Counted from the first letter of the stretch, positions 7,383 to 16,534 are shown. The stretch is 64,000 bases of DNA from Ruminococcus_C sp963590855 (GCA_963590855.1 CAVAQT010000002.1:1-64000); one strand, 5' to 3'. Notes: generated by a model not told the origin, from the letters alone. Numbers and translations: made by a program.

Positions 7383-8192
7383 TTATTCCTCCTCTTCCAG
7401 ACTGCGTCTTGTTTTTTTCCAGAGTGCGTTCCACTCGCCATTGGAAAGCGTCTCCATGGGACGGCTTTCTGCGGTGCAGGTTTCTTCCATGACACGGAAA
7501 CAGTCGATAAACTGATTAGTCGTATCTGTCAGCACCTGTTCCGCGGATAGTCCCAGGGTCTGCGCCATGCCGGCACAGCAGAACAGCAGTTCGCCCATCG
7601 CCCGTGCGATCTGCGTGCTGTCTTTCAGATGTATTGCCTCTTCTAGGGTGTGCTTGCACTCTGTCACGCTTGCCAGCGCAGACTCATTGCACAGAAAGCG
7701 GCTGTTGTCTTTCAGCGCCCGCTTGCAGACCTTTTGCGCCCGCATCAGCGCTGGCAGCGTCTTTGCGACAGCCTCCAGCGTCTGGGTGCGCGTGGTCTGG
7801 TGCTTGGTCTCCGCCTTGATCTCGTCCCAGTTTTTCAGCACCTCTTCGGTGGTGTCCGCCTGGACGGTGCTGAATACATGGGGATGGCGGACGATCAGCT
7901 TGCTGCAAATCTCTGTGCAGACGTCCTCCAGTGTGAAGTGTTCCTGTTCGGTCTCAATGCGCGTGTGGAATACTACTTGAAGCAGCAGATCACCCAGTTC
8001 TTCCCGGAGCATTTCCGGGTCGTCCTGGTCGATGGCTTCGATGACCTCATAGGTCTCCTCGATCAGGTCTGACCGGATGGAGGCATGCGTCTGCATTTTG
8101 TCCCAGGGACAGCCCTCTTCGCTGCGCAGCAGAGACACGATCTCTGCCAGATCGTCGATGGTATAGCGTTCTTTCTTTTCATATGGGATCAT
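7383..8192 (-). CDS. mazG: Nucleoside triphosphate pyrophosphohydrolase MazG (YabN-type)
   Basis: MazG hydrolyses (d)NTPs to monophosphate and pyrophosphate and helps clear abnormal nucleotides. The 269 residues contain the N-terminal MazG domain with EEGCPWDKMQTH and the metal-binding helices LIEETYEV and REELGDLLLQ. A second, more diverged MazG-like half follows. The Bacillus YabN tetrapyrrole-methylase domain is absent, so this is the short E. coli-like form. It sits in an operon with an unknown 174-residue protein upstream (12-base gap) and rqcP downstream. Confidence 0.92.
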   Translation of the reverse strand: MIPYEKKERYTIDDLAEIVSLLRSEEGCPWDKMQTHASIRSDLIEETYEVIEAIDQDDPEMLREELGDLLLQVVFHTRIETEQEHFTLEDVCTEICSKLIVRHPHVFSTVQADTTEEVLKNWDEIKAETKHQTTRTQTLEAVAKTLPALMRAQKVCKRALKDNSRFLCNESALASVTECKHTLEEAIHLKDSTQIARAMGELLFCCAGMAQTLGLSAEQVLTDTTNQFIDCFRVMEETCTAESRPMETLSNGEWNALWKKTRRSLEEEE

Positions 8193-8204
8193 AGCCGATC
8201 CCCT

Positions 8205-8729
8205 TTACTTCTGTGCCGCAGCCCGGTCTTTCAGCTGTGCCGAGCGCAGTTCCCGCATGACCTGCTGATAGAGGAAATAAACCGCCTGCATGTCGGCGCT
8301 TTCCTCCTTGACAGCGTTGGGGTGCACTTCCTTTTCGTAAATGCCGCCCTTGGTCAGCAGATAGATGTGGTGCGGCTGTGCTGTCGGCAGGGCGAAGGAT
8401 GTGGTTTTCTGTGCTTCGCCCAGGATGCGGGGTGCATTTGCCACCAGCAGTCTGCCTGCCTGTACGACGGTCTGATACCGCTGTGAAGCACCGGTGTAAG
8501 AGCCGCCGTTGTTGAAGTACAGGTTTGCTGCGCCGTTGATGTATACCACCAGGGTGCAGAGCGTCCGCGGATCAATGGGCATATCGATGACCATGCCGTA
8601 AACGCTGTGGGTGTCGGAGATCATGCCGGCGAACTGCTTTGCCGGAAAATGCAGCGCAGCGCCTCTTGTCATCAGATAATTTTCGGTTACCAGATAATGT
8701 GTCTGTACATGTTCTTTTTTCTGTGCCAT
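8205..8729 (-). CDS. Conserved-looking protein of unknown function
   Basis: I do not recognise this 174-residue protein. It has no signal peptide or transmembrane helix. The core has beta-strand-rich segments (TLVVYINGAANLYFNNGGSYTG, HHIYLLTKGGIYEKEV) and a Tyr-rich C-terminal helix. It is the first gene of the mazG-rqcP operon, with a 12-base gap to mazG, so a role in nucleotide or translation housekeeping is possible but only inferred. Confidence 0.65.
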   Translation of the reverse strand: MAQKKEHVQTHYLVTENYLMTRGAALHFPAKQFAGMISDTHSVYGMVIDMPIDPRTLCTLVVYINGAANLYFNNGGSYTGASQRYQTVVQAGRLLVANAPRILGEAQKTTSFALPTAQPHHIYLLTKGGIYEKEVHPNAVKEESADMQAVYFLYQQVMRELRSAQLKDRAAAQK

Positions 8730-8759
8730 TTTATATTGGATTCCTTTCGTTTTTTGGTT

Positions 8760-9956
8760 TTATGCGCCCAGGATCTCTTTGGTCATTCCGCCCAGGATCT
8801 CGATGCCCTTGACGATCTGTTCGTCCGGCGGTGTGGAATAGTTGAGACGGAATGAAGTGGTCGGCGCGGTTTCGTCTACCAGGAACGCATTTCCCGGAAC
8901 GACAGCGATGGAATAGTCCTTGACCGCCTTGGTGCAGAATGCCGGCATGTCACAATCCTCCGGCAGGGTGCACCACAGGAACAGACCGCCCTGGGGCAGC
9001 TCCCACTTGACCTTGCTGGAAAAGTGCGTGCGGATGCCGTCAGCCATGAGATTGCACTTCCGGCGGTATACTGCACGGAGACCGTCCAGATAGGTGTCCA
9101 TGTCAGTGCGCTCCAAAAAGGCTGCGCAGACTGCCTGTGCCCAGATGTTGGTGTGAACATCGGAGACCTGCTTGCAGACGGTGATCTTGGAGATGATCTC
9201 CTTGGGCGCGCTCACATAGCCCACCCGGAGACCCGGCGCCAGGATCTTGGAAAAGCTGCCGGTGTAGATGACGCGGTGCTCAGTATCCAGGCTCTTGATA
9301 GACGGAACGTCTGTACCGGCAAAGCGGAGGTCACCGTAGGGGTTGTCCTCCAGGATGATGAAATCATACTTGCACGCCAGGTCATACAGACCCTTGCGCT
9401 TTTCCAGAGACATCACTCTGCCGGTGGGGTTCTGGAAGTTGGGGATCACATAGACCAGCTTCGGACTTTTGCTTGCCTTGACCGCTTCTTCCAGAGCCGC
9501 CAGATCCATGCCGTCCTCTTCCATGGGGACGCCCACCAGATCGACACCGTAGGAGCGGAACGCGTTCAGCGAACCGATAAAGCTGGGCGCTTCGCAGAAC
9601 AAGGTGTCACCGCGGTTCAGCAGCACCTTGCAGGAAAGCTCATTTGCCTGCTGTGCGCCGGAGGTGGTGATGAGATCGTCTGCGGCTTCATCAAAGCAGT
9701 TCTGCTTCGCCATGCGCTGTTTCAGCAGCTCACGGAGCTTTGGATAGCCCTCTGTGATGTTATACTGCAGCGCCAGGAGCGGATCTTTCTGGAGCAGTTC
9801 TGCCGAGATCTCCCGGATGGTATCTACCGGAAAAGCCTCCGGCGCAGGGCTGCCGGCAGCGAAAGAGATCACACCGGGCATACTGGTGAATTTCAAAATT
9901 TCACGGATCGCAGAAGGCTGCAATGCGTCTACGTTTTCTGCAAATTTGTATTGCAT
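8760..9956 (-). CDS. PLP-dependent aminotransferase (class I/II, 2-aminoadipate/LysN-like)
   Basis: This 398-residue enzyme has the fold-type I aminotransferase motifs NFQNPTGRVMS, LEDNPYGDLRF and SFSKILAPGLRVGYV, where the Lys after FS should bind pyridoxal phosphate. The N-terminus (AIREILKFTSMPGVISFAAGSPAPEAFP) is typical of the 2-aminoadipate/aromatic aminotransferase branch related to MocR C-terminal domains. The start at 9956 follows AAAGGAAG; the ORF extends 16 codons further without a better site. Substrate cannot be read from sequence. It is transcribed alone from a good promoter with a ~100-base structured leader. Confidence 0.87.
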   Translation of the reverse strand: MQYKFAENVDALQPSAIREILKFTSMPGVISFAAGSPAPEAFPVDTIREISAELLQKDPLLALQYNITEGYPKLRELLKQRMAKQNCFDEAADDLITTSGAQQANELSCKVLLNRGDTLFCEAPSFIGSLNAFRSYGVDLVGVPMEEDGMDLAALEEAVKASKSPKLVYVIPNFQNPTGRVMSLEKRKGLYDLACKYDFIILEDNPYGDLRFAGTDVPSIKSLDTEHRVIYTGSFSKILAPGLRVGYVSAPKEIISKITVCKQVSDVHTNIWAQAVCAAFLERTDMDTYLDGLRAVYRRKCNLMADGIRTHFSSKVKWELPQGGLFLWCTLPEDCDMPAFCTKAVKDYSIAVVPGNAFLVDETAPTTSFRLNYSTPPDEQIVKGIEILGGMTKEILGA

Positions 9957-10062
9957 GGGTACATTCTTCCTTTCAGGCAGCGTTGCTGTATTCGTCAGCT
10001 GCACAGGATTTCAGAGCCTGTACGCAGGCTCTCCATACCGCCTCTGGCGGCATTACCCCTCT

Positions 10063-10091
10063 ATTATAACACATATTTTCGTTTTCGGCAA
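10063..10091 (-). promoter_or_regulatory. Promoter of the aminotransferase gene
   Basis: On the minus strand TTGCCG (10086-10091) and TATAAT (10063-10068) are 17 bases apart. The leader down to 9957 holds two hairpins, a CCGCC/GGCGG stem (10040-10050) and an 8-bp stem around a TACG loop (10012-10031). Confidence 0.8.
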
Positions 10092-10099
10092 CATAAATT
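10071..10099 (+). promoter_or_regulatory. Candidate sporulation SigE-type promoter of the spoVB-like gene
   Basis: ACATATT (10071-10077), a 14-base spacer and CATAAATT (10092-10099) fit the SigE consensus (GHATATT-N14-CATACAHT) with two mismatches. It lies 44 bases before the flippase gene and overlaps the opposite-strand aminotransferase promoter. Confidence 0.5.
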
Positions 10100-10142
10100 T
10101 TTCTATCCGGTGCAAAATTTGATGCGGATAGGAGAAAATGCC

Positions 10143-11774
10143 ATGTTCAAAAAGCAATCGTTTTGGAAAGGCTCTGCACTGCTGCTGGCGTCCGCCATGG
10201 TCGCCAAGCTGCTGGGTGCATGCTTTAAGATACCGCTGACCAACGTGCTGGGCGGCGCAGGAATGGGCTATTTCAGCACCGCCTATGGGCTGCTGCTGCC
10301 TATATACGCGCTGTCCGTCACCGGATTGTCTGCCGCAGTGTCACAGACAGTCTCCCGTGCGGCGGCGCTGGAACACTGGGCAGAGGTGCGGCGCATCCGG
10401 GATACGGCGCGCCTTGCCTGCGGTATTCTGGGACTGGTTCTCAGCCTTTGTATGTTCCTCCTGGCAGAGCCGTTTGCAGTCCTGGCGGCAGCACAGCCGC
10501 ATGCACTGTTTGCCCTCCTTGCCATCGCGCCGGCAGCGCTGTTTGGCTGTCTGGCGGCGGTAGAACGCGGATACTGGGAGGGTCTCCAGGATATGACGCC
10601 CACGGCGGTTTCTCAGGCACTGGAAGCCTTAGCAAAGCTGGGATTCGGGCTGCTGCTGTGTCAATGGGTGCTCTCCCATCCGGAACAGGTCTGCCGCTAT
10701 GTCCCGGCGGATGTGCCGCTGTCCGCGCTTGCAGCTGCCGGGGCAGTTCTGGGCGTGACGCTTTCTACTGCGCTGGGGTGGCTGTATTTCCTGCTGCGCG
10801 GACTGCGCCCGGGAATGCGTCTGCCGCAGAGCAGCGCGCCGGCTGCACCTGCCGCGCAGATTTTGCGCCGTCTGCTCTATGTTATGATCCCGGTGGCGCT
10901 GGGGTCTCTGGTGACCAATCTGACGTCTCTGCTGGATCTGGTGACCATGATGCGCTGCCTGGGCAGAGCACAGGCATTTCACGAGGCAGAACTGACGGCG
11001 CACTTCGGAAAGATCGCCGCCGACCCGGATTTTCCGGCGTTTGTCTACGGTTCATTTACCGGAATGGCGATCACCGTTTTCAATCTGGTGCCGTCTGTGA
11101 CCAATATGCTGGGGAAGAGCGCACTGCCCTGTGCGGCGGCGCTCTGGGCGCGGCAGGATATTCCGGGTACGGCGGCGCATATCCGCTCGGTGGTGGGCGC
11201 GGCGGCAGCAATGGCACTCCCGGCGGCAGGCGGTCTGTGGGTGCTGGCAGAGCCGGTGATGCATATTCTCTACGCCGGACGGCCGGAGGAAGCCGTTCTC
11301 GCCGCAGAAGCACTGCGGACGCTGCTGCCCGGAATGGTCTGTCTCTGCCTGACCTTTCCGCTGTGCAGCATTCTCCAGGGCATCGGAAAAGCCGCTGTCC
11401 CGGTGGCATGCATGCTGGCTGGCGTGGCAGTGAAGCTCGCCGGCAATCTGATGCTGATCCCGAAGCCGGCGTTTTGCGTATCCGGCGCAGGCATCGCCAC
11501 TTCAGCATGCTATCTGGTGCTGCTGTTTCTGATCCTGTGGCAGCTCCGGCGCATCCTGGGCGTGTCCTTCGGACTGCTGCGGACGCTGCTGCCCGTTTTG
11601 ACGGCAGCGGCTTGCTCCACGGCGGCGGCGTGGGTCTGCGCAGACCGGACGGCATCCTGGGGCATGCTGCCCTCGGCGGCACTCGCGGCGGCGGCCGGGT
11701 GTATCAGCTATTTGGCAGTGTTGTATCTTCTGGTGCTTCGCTGTCAGAAAAAGGCGATGCATGAAACATTATAA
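10143..11774 (+). CDS. spoVB: Polysaccharide/lipid II flippase of the MOP superfamily (SpoVB-like)
   Basis: This 543-residue, highly hydrophobic protein has about 13-14 transmembrane helices and the N-terminal signature of the SpoVB/MurJ branch (SAMVAKLLGACFKIPLTNVLGGAGMGYFSTAYGLLLPIY). SpoVB is needed for spore cortex in Bacillus; related proteins flip lipid-linked wall precursors. The ATG at 10143 follows TAGGAGAAA; the open frame extends much further upstream but that part is antisense to the aminotransferase gene. The SigE-like promoter supports a sporulation role. A vegetative flippase remains possible. Confidence 0.82.
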   Translation: MFKKQSFWKGSALLLASAMVAKLLGACFKIPLTNVLGGAGMGYFSTAYGLLLPIYALSVTGLSAAVSQTVSRAAALEHWAEVRRIRDTARLACGILGLVLSLCMFLLAEPFAVLAAAQPHALFALLAIAPAALFGCLAAVERGYWEGLQDMTPTAVSQALEALAKLGFGLLLCQWVLSHPEQVCRYVPADVPLSALAAAGAVLGVTLSTALGWLYFLLRGLRPGMRLPQSSAPAAPAAQILRRLLYVMIPVALGSLVTNLTSLLDLVTMMRCLGRAQAFHEAELTAHFGKIAADPDFPAFVYGSFTGMAITVFNLVPSVTNMLGKSALPCAAALWARQDIPGTAAHIRSVVGAAAAMALPAAGGLWVLAEPVMHILYAGRPEEAVLAAEALRTLLPGMVCLCLTFPLCSILQGIGKAAVPVACMLAGVAVKLAGNLMLIPKPAFCVSGAGIATSACYLVLLFLILWQLRRILGVSFGLLRTLLPVLTAAACSTAAAWVCADRTASWGMLPSAALAAAAGCISYLAVLYLLVLRCQKKAMHETL

Positions 11775-11837
11775 TAGGAAGAAAAGCAGAAAGCGCGTTT
11801 TTCGCGAAGTGAAGTTTGTAAAATTTCTGTAAAAGTG

Positions 11838-11866
11838 TTGACAGATAGGACGGGCTGTGATAAAAT
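11838..11866 (+). promoter_or_regulatory. Promoter of the rpsL-rpsG-fusA operon
   Basis: TTGACA (11838-11843) and TAAAAT (11861-11866) are 17 bases apart. A perfect 8-bp hairpin (11877-11884 with 11889-11896) lies at the predicted 5' end of the transcript, followed by a T-rich stretch and AAAGGAGG. Confidence 0.85.
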
Positions 11867-11929
11867 AGAAAAGCATGCGGCAGACTTTTCTGCCGCTGTC
11901 AATCTATTTTTTTGCAAAGGAGGAAAATT

Positions 11930-12352
11930 ATGCCTACTTTTAATCAGTTGGTTCGGAAGGGAAGAAAGGTACAGCAGTACAAGTCTACCGCTCCGGCACT
12001 GCAGAAGGGCTATAATGCCAAGAAGAAGATTACCACAGATCAGAGTTCTCCGCAGAAGAGAGGCGTCTGCACAGCAGTTCGTACTGCTACCCCGAAGAAG
12101 CCGAACTCCGCTATGAGAAAGATCGCCAGAGTCAAGCTGACAAACGGTTATGAGGTAACCTCTTATATTCCGGGTATTGGCCACAACCTGCAGGAACATA
12201 GTGTTGTTCTGATCCGCGGCGGCCGTGTAAAGGACCTGCCTGGTGTGCGTTACCACATCATCCGCGGTACTCTGGACGCACAGGGCGTTGCAAACAGAAT
12301 GCAGGCTCGTTCCAAGTACGGTGCAAAGAGACCGAAGGCTGGCAAGAAGTAA
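11930..12352 (+). CDS. rpsL: 30S ribosomal protein S12
   Basis: S12 lies in the decoding centre of the 30S subunit and controls accuracy; it is the streptomycin target protein. The 140 residues match the family: MPTFNQLVRKGRK start, the conserved TPKKPNSAMRKIARVKL loop with the streptomycin-relevant Lys wild type, and GVRYHIIRGTLDAQGV. AAAGGAGG sits 8 bases before the ATG at 11930. It heads the str operon with rpsG and fusA. Confidence 0.98.
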   Translation: MPTFNQLVRKGRKVQQYKSTAPALQKGYNAKKKITTDQSSPQKRGVCTAVRTATPKKPNSAMRKIARVKLTNGYEVTSYIPGIGHNLQEHSVVLIRGGRVKDLPGVRYHIIRGTLDAQGVANRMQARSKYGAKRPKAGKK

Positions 12353-12594
12353 GAACTGCTTTTCAGGGCTTACACACTGACCGAAAATCAGGAGCGGCGT
12401 AAAAACTGCTCCGGCGTAACAGGAAAACTGAGATCACCACGGGAACTGTGGAGATTTGAATATAGATTGGCGCTTTTGAAGCGCCGGCGTATTCCTCTCC
12501 ATTGGCCCTACGGTCGGCGGATCATCCGCTGAACGGATGCCGCCCGATTGAGTACCTGTGAATTCATGAATTATTGTGAAGGAGGGAAGCGAAA
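12353..12594 (+). other. Structured rpsL-rpsG intergenic region
   Basis: These 242 bases hold no gene. A perfect 7-bp hairpin (12469-12475 with 12479-12485) is followed by a second stem around 12516-12545 with ATCCG/CGGAT and outer GGCGG/CCGCC pairs. In E. coli the rpsL-rpsG spacer is the binding site for S7 autoregulation; an analogous role here is inference. Confidence 0.45.
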
Positions 12595-13065
12595 ATGCCA
12601 AGAAGAGGTAAAATCGCAAAACGTGACGTGCTGGAGGATCCGATCTACAACTCCAAGCTCGTAACCCGTCTCATCAACAATGTGATGGTAGACGGCAAGA
12701 AGGGCGTTGCCCAGAAGATTGTTTACGGTGCATTCGACATCGTTGCTGAAAAGACCGGCAAGGATGCACTGGAAATGTTCCAGGAGGCTATGGACAATGT
12801 AATGCCTGTTCTGGAAGTAAAGGCTCGCCGTATGGGCGGTGCCACATACCAGGTTCCGATGGAAGTTCGTCCGGAACGCCGTCAGACTCTGGGCCTGCGC
12901 TGGATCACCAAGTATTCCAGACTGCGGAACGAAAAGACAATGAAGGAGCGTCTGGCAGGAGAGATTCTCGATGCACTGAACAACACCGGCGGTGCCTGCA
13001 AGAAGCGTGACGATACACACAAGATGGCAGAAGCAAACAAGGCGTTTGCACACTACCGCTGGTAA
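12595..13065 (+). CDS. rpsG: 30S ribosomal protein S7
   Basis: S7 nucleates assembly of the 30S head by binding the 3' major domain of 16S rRNA. The 156-residue length and the motifs MPRRGKIAKRDVLEDP, KVVTR-like LVTRLINNVMVDGKKG and RPERRQTLGLRWI are standard. GGAGGGAAGCG precedes the ATG. A 242-base structured spacer separates it from rpsL. Confidence 0.98.
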   Translation: MPRRGKIAKRDVLEDPIYNSKLVTRLINNVMVDGKKGVAQKIVYGAFDIVAEKTGKDALEMFQEAMDNVMPVLEVKARRMGGATYQVPMEVRPERRQTLGLRWITKYSRLRNEKTMKERLAGEILDALNNTGGACKKRDDTHKMAEANKAFAHYRW

Positions 13066-13098
13066 GCGCACTGCGCTGCTGTATAAGGAGGATCATCT

Positions 13099-15174
13099 AT
13101 GGCTAGAGATTGTTCCCTGGAAAAAACCAGAAATATCGGTATCATGGCGCACATCGATGCCGGTAAAACAACAACTACTGAGCGTATTCTGTTCTACACC
13201 GGTATCAACCACAAGATCGGTGAGACCCACGAGGGTGCTGCTACCATGGACTGGATGGAGCAGGAGCAGGAGCGTGGTATCACGATCACCTCTGCTGCAA
13301 CCACCGCACACTGGGCTGGTCACAGAATCAACATCATCGATACACCGGGACACGTTGACTTCACTGTAGAAGTTGAGCGTTCTCTGCGTGTACTGGATGG
13401 TTCAGTAACTGTATTGTGCGCAAAGGGCGGCGTTGAGCCGCAGACAGAAACGGTATGGCGTCAGGCTGATAAGTATCAGGTTCCGCGTATGGTTTATGTC
13501 AACAAGATGGACATCATGGGCGCTGACTTCTACAATGTTGTACACATGATGAAGGATCGCCTGAAGTGTAATGCTGTTCCGATTCAGCTGCCGATCGGCG
13601 CTGAGGACGAGTTCAAGGGCATCATCGACCTGGTTGAGATGAAGGCTTATGTTTACTACGATGATCTGGGCAAGGACATTCGTGTCGAAGAGATCCCGGA
13701 TGATCTGAAGGAAAAGGCTGAAGAATATCACCAGGAACTGATGGAACACGTTGCAGAGCAGGACGATGCGCTGATGGAGAAGTTCTTTAACGAAGAAGAG
13801 ATCACCATCGACGAGATCAAGGCTTGCATCCGTAAGTCCACTATCGCAAACAAGATGGTTCCGGTAACCTGCGGTACTTCCTATCGTAACAAGGGCGTAC
13901 AGAAGCTGCTGGATGCTATCGTAGATTATATGCCGTCTCCGCTGGATGTACCGTCTATCAAGGGTACTGATCCGGAAACCGGCGAGGAAGTATTCCGTCA
14001 CTCTTCTGACAGCGAGCCGTTTGCTGCTCTGGCATTCAAGATCGCAACCGACCCGTTCGTTGGTAAGCTGTGCTTCTTCCGTGTATATTCCGGTACCGTA
14101 AATGCCGGCGCAACTGTTCTGAACGCTACCAAGGACAACAAGGAGCGTATGGGACGTATCGTACAGATGCACTCCAACCACAGAAAGGATATCGAAACTG
14201 TATACGCAGGCGATATCGCTGCCGTTGTTGGTCTGAAGAACACCACCACCGGTGATACACTGTGCGACGAAAAGGCTCCGGTTATCCTGGAATCCATGGA
14301 ATTCCCGGAACCGGTTATCCAGCTGGCAATCGAGCCGAAGACCAAGGCTGGTCAGGACAAGATGGGTATCGCGCTGGCAAAGCTGGCAGAAGAAGACCCG
14401 ACCTTCCGTACCTGGACAGACGAGGAAACCGGTCAGACCATTATCGCCGGCATGGGCGAGCTGCACCTGGATATTATCGTAGACCGTCTGCTTCGTGAGT
14501 TCAAGGTAGAAGCAAACGTCGGCGCACCGCAGGTATCCTATAAGGAAACCATCAAGGGCAACGCTGATGTGGACTACAAGTACAAGAAGCAGTCCGGTGG
14601 TTCCGGTCAGTACGGTCACGTTAAGATCCGTGTATCTCCGAACGAATCCGGTAAGGGCTATGAGTTCACCAACAAGGTTGTCGGCGGTGCGATCCCGAAG
14701 GAATACATTCCGGCAGTCGATGCAGGTATCCGCGGCGCAATGCAGGCTGGTATCCTGGCAGGCTACGAAGTAGTCGATGTAAAGGTTGAACTGTACGATG
14801 GATCTTATCATGAAGTTGACTCTTCTGAAATGGCATTTAAGATCGCCGGCTCTATCGCTTTCAAGGAAGCAATGAAGCAGGCTCAGCCGATTCTGATGGA
14901 GCCGATCATGAAGGTTTCTGTTACCGTTCCGGACGAATACACCGGTACTGTTATCGGTGACCTGAGTTCCCGCCGTGGTCAGATCCAGGGTCAGGAAACT
15001 CGTACTGGTACCGTTCAGGTAGACGCTCTGGTGCCGCTGTCCGAAATGTTCGGTTACACCAGCGACCTGCGTTCTAACACACAGGGACGCGGTCAGTATG
15101 CGATGGAACCCCACAGCTATCAGGAAGTTCCGAAGAATATCGCAGAAAAGATCATGACAGATCGCAAGAAGTAA
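13099..15174 (+). CDS. fusA: Translation elongation factor G
   Basis: EF-G drives GTP-dependent translocation on the ribosome. The 691 residues carry the G1 motif AHIDAGKTT (near residue 17), RGITITSAATT, DTPGHVDF and NKMD of the GTPase domain. The C-terminal domains III-V include SGGSGQYGHVKI and VIGDLSSRRGQI. It begins 33 bases after rpsG with AAGGAGG, within the str operon. Confidence 0.98.
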   Translation: MARDCSLEKTRNIGIMAHIDAGKTTTTERILFYTGINHKIGETHEGAATMDWMEQEQERGITITSAATTAHWAGHRINIIDTPGHVDFTVEVERSLRVLDGSVTVLCAKGGVEPQTETVWRQADKYQVPRMVYVNKMDIMGADFYNVVHMMKDRLKCNAVPIQLPIGAEDEFKGIIDLVEMKAYVYYDDLGKDIRVEEIPDDLKEKAEEYHQELMEHVAEQDDALMEKFFNEEEITIDEIKACIRKSTIANKMVPVTCGTSYRNKGVQKLLDAIVDYMPSPLDVPSIKGTDPETGEEVFRHSSDSEPFAALAFKIATDPFVGKLCFFRVYSGTVNAGATVLNATKDNKERMGRIVQMHSNHRKDIETVYAGDIAAVVGLKNTTTGDTLCDEKAPVILESMEFPEPVIQLAIEPKTKAGQDKMGIALAKLAEEDPTFRTWTDEETGQTIIAGMGELHLDIIVDRLLREFKVEANVGAPQVSYKETIKGNADVDYKYKKQSGGSGQYGHVKIRVSPNESGKGYEFTNKVVGGAIPKEYIPAVDAGIRGAMQAGILAGYEVVDVKVELYDGSYHEVDSSEMAFKIAGSIAFKEAMKQAQPILMEPIMKVSVTVPDEYTGTVIGDLSSRRGQIQGQETRTGTVQVDALVPLSEMFGYTSDLRSNTQGRGQYAMEPHSYQEVPKNIAEKIMTDRKK

Positions 15175-15212
15175 GCTTTTTTGAAAAAATCACTGTTTTT
15201 TTCAAAAAACAC

Positions 15213-15241
15213 TTGCAATTTGATTTGAAATCTGGTACAAT
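15213..15241 (+). promoter_or_regulatory. Separate promoter for tuf
   Basis: TTGCAA (15213-15218) and TACAAT (15236-15241) are 17 bases apart. They follow a 13-bp inverted repeat of T/A runs (15177-15189 with 15197-15209) just after the fusA stop, which may separate tuf from the upstream operon. Confidence 0.8.
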
Positions 15242-15303
15242 GTAGGTAACACTTCTCGTTAAGTGCATGACTACTGAATTTTATATTGAGGAGGATTATT
15301 CCA

Positions 15304-16503
15304 ATGGCAAAGGCTAAATTTGAAAGAACCAAACCGCATGTAAACATTGGTACCATCGGTCACGTTGACCATGGTAAGACCACTCTGACTGCTGCTATCA
15401 CCAAGACTCTGGCTCTGAAGGGTCAGGCTCAGTACGAAGCTTACGATATGATCGATAAGGCTCCGGAAGAGAGAGAGCGTGGTATCACAATCAACACCGC
15501 TCACGTTGAGTATGAGACTGACAAGCGTCACTACGCTCACGTTGACTGCCCGGGACATGCTGACTATGTAAAGAACATGATCACTGGTGCAGCACAGATG
15601 GACGGCGCTATCCTGGTAGTTGCTGCTTCTGATGGCCCGATGGCTCAGACCAAGGAGCACATCCTGCTGGCTCGTCAGGTAGGCGTACCGGCAATCGTTG
15701 TATTCCTGAACAAGGCTGACCAGGTTGACGATCCGGAACTGCTGGAACTGGTTGAGATGGACGTTCGTGAAACTCTGAATGAGTATGACTTCCCGGGCGA
15801 TGACACTCCGATCATCGTTGGTTCTGCTCTGGCTGCTCTGGAAGCTCCGGACGATCTGAGCGATCCGGCTTACAAGCCGATCATCGAACTGATGGACGCT
15901 GTTGACGAGTACATTCCGACTCCGGAACGTGACGATGCAAAGCCGTTCCTGATGCCGATCGAGGATACTATGACCATCTCTGGCCGTGGTACCGTTGTTA
16001 CCGGTCGTGTAGAGCGCGGAAAGCTGAATGTTAACGAGCCGGTTGAAATCGTTGGTCTGTCTGAAGAAAAGCTGAACACCGTTGTAACTGGTCTGGAAAT
16101 GTTCCGTAAGTCTCTGGACTTCGCAGAAGCTGGTGATAACGTTGGCGCACTGCTGCGTGGTATCACTCGTGACCAGGTTGAGCGTGGTCAGGTACTGTGC
16201 AAGCCGGGTTCCATTCACCCGCACACCAAGTTCAAGGGTCAGGTTTACGTTCTGAAGAAGGAAGAAGGCGGCCGTCACACACCGTTCTTCAACAACTACA
16301 GACCGCAGTTCTATTTCAGAACAACTGACGTAACCGGTATCATCACTCTGCCGGCAGACGTTGAAATGTGCACACCTGGCGATAACGTTGAAATGGACGT
16401 TGAGCTGATTCAGCCGATCGCTATCGAAGAAGGTCTGCGTTTCGCTATCCGTGAGGGTGGTAGAACCGTAGGTTCTGGTGTCGTTACAGCGATTAACGAA
16501 TAA
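15304..16503 (+). CDS. tuf: Translation elongation factor Tu
   Basis: EF-Tu brings aminoacyl-tRNA to the ribosomal A site. The 399 residues show GHVDHGKTTL, RGITINTAHVEYET, DCPGHADYVKNM, NKADQVDD and the C-terminal domains with PFFNNYRPQFYFRTTDVTG. GAGGAGG precedes the ATG at 15304. Codon use (GTT, GCT, CTG) differs from nearby wall genes, as expected for a highly expressed gene. A strong terminator follows directly. Confidence 0.98.
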   Translation: MAKAKFERTKPHVNIGTIGHVDHGKTTLTAAITKTLALKGQAQYEAYDMIDKAPEERERGITINTAHVEYETDKRHYAHVDCPGHADYVKNMITGAAQMDGAILVVAASDGPMAQTKEHILLARQVGVPAIVVFLNKADQVDDPELLELVEMDVRETLNEYDFPGDDTPIIVGSALAALEAPDDLSDPAYKPIIELMDAVDEYIPTPERDDAKPFLMPIEDTMTISGRGTVVTGRVERGKLNVNEPVEIVGLSEEKLNTVVTGLEMFRKSLDFAEAGDNVGALLRGITRDQVERGQVLCKPGSIHPHTKFKGQVYVLKKEEGGRHTPFFNNYRPQFYFRTTDVTGIITLPADVEMCTPGDNVEMDVELIQPIAIEEGLRFAIREGGRTVGSGVVTAINE

Positions 16504-16534
16504 TTGAACCGCATTGATGCGTTTCTAAAAAAAG

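Noticed and set aside
9024..10142. Long 5' extension of the flippase reading frame (would give a 916-residue protein)
   Set aside because: This part is antisense to the well-supported aminotransferase gene, lacks a ribosome site, and the true start at 10143 has TAGGAGAAA.
13402..15114. 570-codon open frame antisense to fusA (and similar long antisense frames under ftsK, ygiQ, rqcH, rnr)
   Set aside because: They mirror strongly biased codons of the real genes on the other strand, have no recognisable domains and no ribosome sites.
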